This document shows positions 57,103-64,000 of a DNA stretch of 64,000 nucleotides, piece after piece. The stretch is from contig NC_073632.1 in NCBI RefSeq assembly GCF_029407905.1, positions 58,886,964 through 58,950,963 on the forward strand. The letters are read 5' to 3'. The first letter of the stretch is position 1. Every line of letters begins with the position of its first letter. The translations under genes were made by a program, and so were the position numbers. The stretch comes from Bubalus kerabau. Lineage: Eukaryota; Chordata; Mammalia; Artiodactyla; Bovidae. The notes beneath the pieces are model-generated. The model searched no databases and was not told the DNA's origin. It saw only the letters and a program-made list of their open reading frames with translations.

Positions 57103-57118
57103 AAAAGTTCTGCATGGG

Positions 57119-59081
57119 TGTCAGTCCTGGTTGAGGTGACCTGAGACTAGCTCACAAAGACCATTTTTGCAAAACACAAGGGGAGAAGAGAGCCCTTCCA
57201 TTTTCCTTTCTGACAACCTTCAGGGAGATCGTGACATCAAAAATCCTGCCAGTACCTCTGCTTGTGTTCAAGAGGACAGTGTACAGTGCTGCTAAGGAAT
57301 GATGCTTTGGAGATGCTTCCCAGGGCAACCGCCGGTGATTCAAAGTGGAAGCTGTGCTTTTCACTCTGTTGCATCAGAATGAGCTTGCTGGACCCAGAGG
57401 AATTCATAGAGGTTTTGATGAAGGGGATCTGGATGTTACTAAGTGGATTGTTGGAAAGGCTCACTTTTTCCACTAACATTAAAAAAAGACCAGTCTTCTA
57501 AAGAGCAGATACAGGCTTTGCAAAAGAAAAGCTAGAAAGTTTGACTTTGTGTCTCTTGATATCTATGCCCTGGAATAACTTAACTGTATTTATTAGTCAG
57601 CTTATATTGAGAACCTCTCATGGAAGGGCTACTAGGTCAGTTGAACTTGGGTAGATGCTGTCAGTTGAGGGGAGTGGTGGCTAGAAAAACACCAACACTG
57701 GATCTCTTACTGTTAATTTGGTGAGTAAGACATGTACACAGCTCTAAAATGAAATGAATAGTAAGAAAAGGAAGGGCAGGGAAAAGGCTGAGTGCAGCTA
57801 AGTATTAAAGTACTCTTTGGTTGTTCGAAACTGATATTTAGGGTGTCTATGCATGAGGAGGGTCTGGGGAAAATGAAGATGAGGTAGGTGTGGTGAGTTA
57901 TATTTAAATCCTAACCACCAGCATTCAATAGGTATAGTAAAACCTGGTACTAAGTAAATTTAGTTAACTTTGGTGAAAATCAATTTCCTGTGAGAAGTTT
58001 CTGTGCAGGTAATTGTATCAGTCCTTGAAATAAGGGATTTTCAAGTCCTTTAGATGAAGTGTGGAGTTTGGTGGAGTTCTGTGATTGACAGCAGGCTTCA
58101 TGTGCAGACACTCTGTTTTGGGAAGGAGCACTGGGGAAGATATATACTTTTTGACATTTCAAGGAGGCCTCTGTGTGACTTACTGCTGAGTGCTCAATGG
58201 CTGCCACATTTGTTTACATCACCCTCCTGGACCGCCAGTGTCAAATTCATTGTTTGTAAAGCTCTTTGGGATAATCTGTGTATGAAGGATTCCATATAAA
58301 ACCAGTGTTTATTCCTTTTCATATTATGCCTTTGGAACCTGACACATAAGAGTACTTTTATATGCAGCATGCAAGAAATTAAGCACTCAATGCCTATTAA
58401 TGCCTCTAAGAATGGGGCTCCTGGTGTTCCATCTAGGGGCAAAGGAAAGGGGCTGGCTGGTAAGCAAGTAAATTGAAACAAAGACAGGGTAGAACTCAGA
58501 TATTTTTTCAGTTGTTGAAAGTTTTATGGGCAACCAGGCTACAAATAACATGAATTATTTTTACAGAGAGTTTGGTGGAGAAACGGAGCTTAAACTATCA
58601 ATATCACTTTCATTTTATTTGCTGTGTTGTGTATATAGTGTGGATGTGTGTTCGTGTGTATATGTATTGATAATAAAATGTCTATGACCAGCATCTTGTT
58701 GTCTGGACGTGTGCATTGATTGACATGATTGTGGTTTATTGTGCTCCTCATCTGTTCCATAAGCCTGAGACAATGTCAAATCCTTAAATGGTATCTTATT
58801 GAATCTTGATGTTTATTGCTTTTGAATTCCTTGAACAGAGACTTTCTATGACATTTATGGTGACTTCTGAAACAAACTATTAGATTGTTCAAAAATATTT
58901 CACATTTAGATCATGTTGATTGAGAGTTTATAGTAAAAGGCACACAAATAGATCTCATGATAAAAGCATATAAATATTAATAGTTCATGTTCTTTAAAGA
59001 TATGTAAAATAATAAATTATTCTTGCTTTTATAATATGACATGTTATATAATATTTTATATAATAAGGCCTATATAACATA
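57119..59081. other. Long unassigned stretch
   Basis: No recognised repeat, RNA gene or credible exon; TG-rich near 58625-58660. Confidence 0.4.
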
Positions 59082-59128
59082 CAGACACACACACACAACA
59101 CACACACACACACACGCATATATATATA
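59082..59128. repeat. CA/TA compound microsatellite
   Basis: (AC)n with one break, then GCATATATATATA. Confidence 0.92.
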
Positions 59129-59554
59129 AGACAGTTTTGTGGCTCATTTGTGACACTTGGCAGATCAAAGGCATTGGCTGAAGCTTACAAAATGATGGTA
59201 GGTTTTTCTAACTTGTAATCTGACTGCTAGAAAATTTTTTGGTTTTAATAAAAAAAAAATGATAGTAGAGCAGCCAGGTGGTTATCACTATACTGCGGAA
59301 AGAAATCAAGAGCAATTTGAAGTTCTCATGTACTTGTTGTGAGTGAGCCCACAAAAGTTCTTCTGGGCACATGGTACCTGCAGTGGTGGATGCAGAAGTG
59401 TGCGTTTAGTGGTAGGTTTCCTTTACTCAGTCATTTTAAGGTAATAGATGCCAATTTTTTCATGATGACCTTGGGAAATGCTATTAAACTTATACAACCC
59501 CAAAGTTTGCAGACTTCATCAGCATGTGGGTTCGAATGAGGTCACTTACTATTG
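59129..59554. other. Unassigned DNA
   Basis: No recognised repeat or gene. Confidence 0.35.
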
Positions 59555-59745
59555 ATGCTATAACTACAATATTTGTGTGACTTTGGGCAGTCACTTAACC
59601 TTTTAGAAATCTGTTAGCTCATCTGTAAAATGAGGATAATAATAGGAGCAACATCATTTTGCCTGTGGATCAAAGAAGATGATCCATGTAAAGACTTTAG
59701 TAGAGTACCCAGAGTGTAGGAACTTAAAAATAAGTATGACTAATA
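59555..59745 (+). mobile_element. MIR SINE
   Basis: 'gtgactttgggcagtcactt', 'ctcatctgtaaaatgaggat', 'agtagagtacccagagtgta' in MIR order. Confidence 0.75.
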
Positions 59746-60694
59746 AAGACACTATTCTATTTATTAATAGGTTTATGGTATTTTTAAAAGGGCATTTGAA
59801 GTGATAAAATAAAAATCAAAGGTAAAACAGGGATTATATATTAATTTTGTTTATTTCCAGAGAAGTTTTCTTCAGAGCAAAACATCTGAAAAAAACCCTG
59901 CAACTGTTGTAAGAGCAAAAGTTGTTGGTATTTCTAAAATTCAATTCAAATACGTCTTAAAAAGTTGAATCTTAAAAGGTGAATCATTTAATGCATCTCT
60001 AAAAAGTCAGTCAATTTCTACATTTTGAAGATTGATTCAGTTTCCTAATTCCTTTTTGCCTACAACACAAACAAAATAAAGAATTTTCATTTTTTCTATC
60101 AGACTGAATTGTTATCAGATTTTTGTAAACCATTCACTCTGGAAGAATCTTTTGTTCTGGGTAAAGGCAAGTGCTGGGAAAAACTCAGCAAGACTGTGCA
60201 GATTATTCTTTGAAAAGTAGCGCTTGATAAGGGTGTTAACTCGACATGTAATTCCACTTAGTAAAGGGATCATTGAACAGAATGCATGCCATGATTAAAC
60301 TGCAATTACACGCTGTAGCTATAATTATTTTGCAAAGGAAAGGTATATGTAACAAATAAAGGAAATATTTAAACATAAGCATAGAGAAAAAGAAAAATCC
60401 ATTATTTAGGATGAGAAAGGGTAAATATGTGTGCAAATCAATGGAAATAAAAGCAGTTTGGAAATGTTTACCTTGAAATAATTGGAAAATTGGAAGCATT
60501 AGTTATGACTCACCAATCACAGGAAAACTCTTGGATGAGATATTTAATAATGCAAAAAAATTGAGGAAATGGAAGGGATAAATGTTTTTTGATTTAATGA
60601 ATCAACAGAAGCCAAGTGAATTGAAGAGTTTAGAGATCTTTAAAAAGAGGGATGAGGGGAGAGGCCAGACAGGAGTAGGAGATTAAGAGGTGTG
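59746..60694. other. Unassigned AT-rich DNA
   Basis: No recognised repeat or gene. Confidence 0.4.
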
Positions 60695-60860
60695 AACTAA
60701 TATGTATAAAATAAATAAACTACAAGGGTATATTGTACAGCATAGGGAATATAGTCAGTATTTTATAACTTTAAATGGAATACAATCTGTAAAATTTTTG
60801 AATCACTGCTGCACACCTGAAATTGATTGTAAATCAACTATAAAATTATATAAAAATAAT
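60695..60860 (+). mobile_element. Old L1 3' end (L1M-type)
   Basis: 'gtacagcatagggaatatag', 'gctgcacacctgaaattgat' and 'gtaaatcaactataaaatta' are the familiar end of old mammalian L1. Confidence 0.75.
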
Positions 60861-61166
60861 TATAAAAATTGTATAAAAATACTGTATTATCAAGAGAAGA
60901 TGACCAAATTAAGACATAAAGTTTAGTATAAAGCTCATTTTACATTTTACCATATTTAAGATGTTGCGTTAATTGCTCACATCTTTAAGAACAAAAAAAC
61001 TAAAGAAAATAGGAAGCAACATTGACATATGGAAAATAACAATGAAGACTTTATAGAAATAGCTATTAGAATATAGTAAATAAAGGAATAGCAATAGTTA
61101 TTCACTTTTCTAGAAGTGTTGTATTGCTTTGTCATTGTCAAGGCTGGAACTTTATAATAGTGTGAT
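60861..61166. other. Unassigned AT-rich DNA
   Basis: No recognised repeat or gene. Confidence 0.35.
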
Positions 61167-61475
61167 GTTTTTTGCATACATCAGCATGAATCAGCCATAG
61201 GTATACATGTGTGCCCTCCATCCTGAACCCCCATCCCACCTCCCTTCCCACTCCATCCCACCAGGTTGTCACAGAGCACTGGCTTTGGGTGCCCTGTGTC
61301 ATACATGAAACGCTCACTGGTTATCTGTTTTGCCATTTATCGTAACGTATATGTTTCAGTACTATTCTCTCAAATCATCCCACCCTCTTCTCCCACTGAG
61401 TCAAAAAGTCTGGTTTTTATCTGTGTCTCCTTTGCTGCCCTGCGTGTAGGATTGTCAGTACCATCTTTGAAGTCG
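61167..61475 (-). mobile_element. Ruminant L1 3'-UTR fragment
   Basis: Complement of the L1 3' UTR: 'catgaatcagccataggtat', 'ccatcctgaacccccatccc', 'ttctctcaaatcatcccacc', 'ctgccctgcgtgtaggattg'. No clear duplication; ends approximate. Confidence 0.85.
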
Positions 61476-62645
61476 TAGTTTTTTAGAATATCTAATGGTT
61501 TATTTCTTTCACATCTATGGCCAAGAAATCCCAAGTACTTTTCAAAAACTGGGGGGATGGCGTGTCTCAGATTTATAAAAATGTATAAATGTTTTGGAAC
61601 TTACGAGTTTCATTGTTAGTGTTTTATTTGCACATATTTCCGTTAAAAGATAAGGAATTTTAAACAGACGAAATTCTGGTCTGCAGATATCAAGGAGTTA
61701 GTTACCGATAGGTGACCAGTAGCTTCAGATGCCTCTGAGGTCTTCCCTGACTGAGAGGGTCTCATTCTTTAAATTGGCATTAATTTGCCTGATGCTTGGA
61801 AGTTGTGACCCTGTCCCAAAGGGAGCCATGCAGTCAGCAGTGGAGGTCACTTCTGCAGACCCTGTTAGTGTTCATAACATGCTGGGAGTTACCCCTTTCA
61901 GTAAAGCCAACAGGAGCCTGTGTCCCTCCCTCATGACAGAAATGAATTGACAGATAGCTCAACTGCCCTGTGCCCTGTGGCCATTATCATTTAACTTTCT
62001 CCAACCAAGACCACACAGCTAACCTCCTGCATGTCATGATTTGAAGTTCTGGTGGCCCCTGGAAAGAGGCAAAGCATTTCTGTCACCTGCATCTCCTCCT
62101 TTCATTGAGGCTGGAGAGTCAGCAAAATCAGAGTGTCACTGGGCTCCTTCTGGTCGTTTTACAATTTGCCAATTTCTTGCAGTGCTCTGGATTGCTACAA
62201 TCTTATCATTTTCCAAAACTCATCATTACTTGTTCTCTCAGTGTAGATCATTTGTAGTTATGAGGCAAACCTCCCTCTTCTTTTAATCTCACACTGGGGT
62301 TGGGTTTCACATTTTACTTTTCAAGTGCACTTTCACAAAAGAGAAATAAATAGGCATTCTGATTCTCTCAAGACAAGAATACTATCATAACTTTTTATCT
62401 TTTACTGCTCTACACTCAAGAGTAGGGGAGAGGCATTTTCTTTCTCTCCCCCTGAGTTCCTATTAAACACAGGTGTTAAATTTGGATTGACCAGAGAAAG
62501 AGGCAAAGAGTTGTAAAAGAGCTTCTGGGTACCCATTGTCATCTACCGCTGCTTATGCTAGACAGAAAAATCATTCTGCACATGTACAGTTACACTTCCA
62601 AAAATCGCATGTCATAAGTATATCATGTAATTGTATATATGTGTA
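61476..62645. other. Unassigned unique-looking DNA
   Basis: No recognised repeat. A 73-codon plus-strand frame at 61729-61950 has no known domain and is not called. Confidence 0.4.
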
Positions 62646-63626
62646 TTCAGTTCAGTTCAGTTGCTCAGTCGTGTCCGACTCTTTGTGACTCCATGAATTG
62701 CAGCACGCCAGGCTTCCCTGTCCATCACCAACTCTTGGAGTTCACTCAGACTTATGTCCATTGAGTCGGCGATGCTATCCAGCCATCTCATCCTCTGTCG
62801 TTCCCTTCTCCTCCTGCCCCCAATCCCTCCCAGCATCAGGGTCTTTTCCAATGAGTCAGCTCTTCTCATGAGGTGGTCAAAGTATTGGAGTTTCAGCTTT
62901 AGCATCAGTCCTTCCAATGAACACCCAGGACTGATCTCCTTTAGGATGGACTGGTTGGATCTCCTTGCAGTCCAAGGGACTCTCAAGAGTCTTCTCCAAC
63001 ACCACAGTTCAAAAGCATCAATTCTTCGGCGCTCAGCTTTCTTCACAGTCCAACTCTCACATCTATACATGACCACTGGAAAAACTATAGCCTTGACTAG
63101 ATGAACCTTTGTGGGCAAAGTAATGTCTCTGCTTTTTAATATGCTATCTAGGTGGGTCATAACTTTCCTTCCAAGGAGTAAGCATCTTTTAATTTCATGG
63201 TTGCAGTCACCATCTGCAGTGATTTTGGAGCCCCAAAAAATAAAGTCTGACAGTTTTGCCACTGTTTCCCCATCTATTTCCCATGAAGTGATGGGACCAG
63301 ATGCCATGATCTTCATTTTCTGAATGTTGAGCTTTAAGCCAACTTTTTCACTCTCCACTTTCACTTTCATCAAGAGGGTTTTTAGTTCCTCTTCACTTTC
63401 TGCCATAAGGGTGGTGTCATCTGCATATATGAGGTTATTGATATTTCTCCTGGCAATCTTGATTCCAGCTTGTGCTTCTTCCAGCCCAGCGTTTCTCATG
63501 ATGTACTCTGCATAGAAGTTAAATAAGCAGGGTGACAATATACAGCCTTGACATACTCCTTTTCCTATTTGGAACCAGTCTGTTGTTCCATGTCCAGTTC
63601 TAACTGTTGCTTCCTGACCTGCATAG
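62646..63626 (-). mobile_element. BovB LINE, 5'-truncated (about 1 kb)
   Basis: Complement strand; TTCAG tail at 62646-62660, then ORF2 C-terminus to RT, truncated at 'cctgacctgcatag'. Well preserved. Confidence 0.94.
62657..63626 (-). pseudogene. BovB ORF2 C-terminal remnant, frame fully open
   Basis: From the 5' truncation to the natural stop the frame is uninterrupted (over 310 codons), the best-kept BovB coding segment here. Visible: GTTDWFQIGKG and CQGCILSPCLF before the catalytic box, IYADD with both Asp at 63416-63427, then GSKITADGD, WCWRRLLRVPWTARRSNQS and the Arg-rich GGRRRRERQRMRW near the end. Endonuclease and RT motif A are absent because of truncation, so there is no activity by itself. 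Its open frame suggests a fairly young copy from an active source. Confidence 0.88.
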
Positions 63627-63650
63627 TTAACATAAATATAATATGTATAT

Positions 63651-63884
63651 GGGTTTCCCAGGTGGCAATAAGGTAAAGAACCTGGTTTCCAGCGCAGTAG
63701 ACGTTAGAGATGCTGGTTTGATCCCTGTGTTGGGAAGATCCCTTGGAGAAGGGCATGGCAGCCCACTCCAGTATTCTTGCCTGGAGAATCCCATGGACAG
63801 AAGGCCTGGTGGGCTACAGTCATAGGGTTGCACAGAGTTGGACATGACTGAAGCAACTTGTGTGTTGCATGAAGCACACACAGC
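63651..63884 (+). mobile_element. Bov-tA SINE
   Basis: Head 'gggtttcccaggtggcaata', body to 'gactgaagcaacttgtgtg'. Perfect 11-bp duplication 'aatatgtatat' at 63640-63650 and 63885-63895. Confidence 0.94.
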
Positions 63885-63896
63885 AATATGTATATA

Positions 63897-64000
63897 TGAA
63901 AGTGAAAGTGAAAGTTGCTCAGTTGTGTCCGACTCTTTACCACCCTATGGACTATAGAGTCAATGTGATTCTCCAGGCCAGAATACTGAAGTGGGTGGCT
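63897..64000 (-). mobile_element. Bov-tA/BovA SINE, cut by window end
   Basis: Complement of a BovA body: 'gaaagtgaaagttgctcagt' and 'ctccaggccagaatactgaa'. The tRNA head, if any, lies beyond the window. Confidence 0.85.

Noticed and set aside
1..64000. CRISPR arrays, bacterial operons, phage or plasmid modules
   Set aside because: No regularly spaced repeats with unique spacers and no prokaryotic gene organisation; repeats are mammalian interspersed elements.

Overview
This window is mammalian nuclear DNA, almost certainly from a ruminant (bovid-type). It is AT-rich, intergenic or deep intronic, and dominated by repeats found together only in ruminants: BovB (an RTE-class LINE), tRNA-Glu/BovB-derived Bov-tA and BOV-A2 SINEs, tRNA-Glu CHR SINEs and ruminant L1. 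Older mammalian repeats (MIR, L2, MER5A and other hAT transposons, L1M ends, old LTR-like copies) lie between them. I recognise no functional host protein-coding gene, rRNA, CRISPR array or prokaryotic feature. Nearly all long reading frames are BovB or L1 ORF2 remnants.
Layout. 0-9 kb: SINEs, BovB fragments (861-1329, 1651-2951, 8741-8886), a trimeric BOV-A2 (5514-5932), old L1/MIR/L2 pieces and a MER5A split by a Bov-tA. 9-18.5 kb: mostly unassigned DNA with scattered SINEs, MIRs and hAT remnants. 18.5-23.3 kb: a near-full-length BovB on the minus strand (19028-22698) with a GC-rich 5' end, plus an opposed BovB 3' fragment (22731-23203). Both appear to sit inside one older ruminant L1 fragment. 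24.5-26.3 kb: small BovB tails and a 5'-inverted L1. 28.5-31.7 kb: a three-level nest, BOV-A2 inside BovB(+) inside BovB(-). 31.7-45.9 kb: CHR, Bov-tA and BOV-A2 SINEs, further BovB fragments and long unassigned stretches. 45.9-47.5 kb: trimeric BOV-A2, monomeric BOV-A2 and an L1 3' end. 49.6-52.6 kb: a CHR SINE and three BovB copies, two of them head to head. 55.9-57.1 kb: a recent L1 insertion with a perfect 16-bp target-site duplication. 61-64 kb: an L1 piece, a BovB copy with an open reverse-transcriptase frame, and two SINEs.
How the parts relate: BovB and L1 ORF2 proteins are the known machinery for copying such elements. The SINEs encode no protein, share 3' sequence with BovB, and are thought to be copied by LINE enzymes in trans. 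All LINE copies here are truncated or carry stops, so none looks able to move by itself. The most striking signal is a 470-bp tract that is 100% identical between two inverted BovB copies about 9 kb apart, with clearly diverged flanks. This points to recent gene conversion, or to an assembly artefact. Family names come from remembered consensus patterns, not a database search, and boundaries without a visible target-site duplication are approximate.
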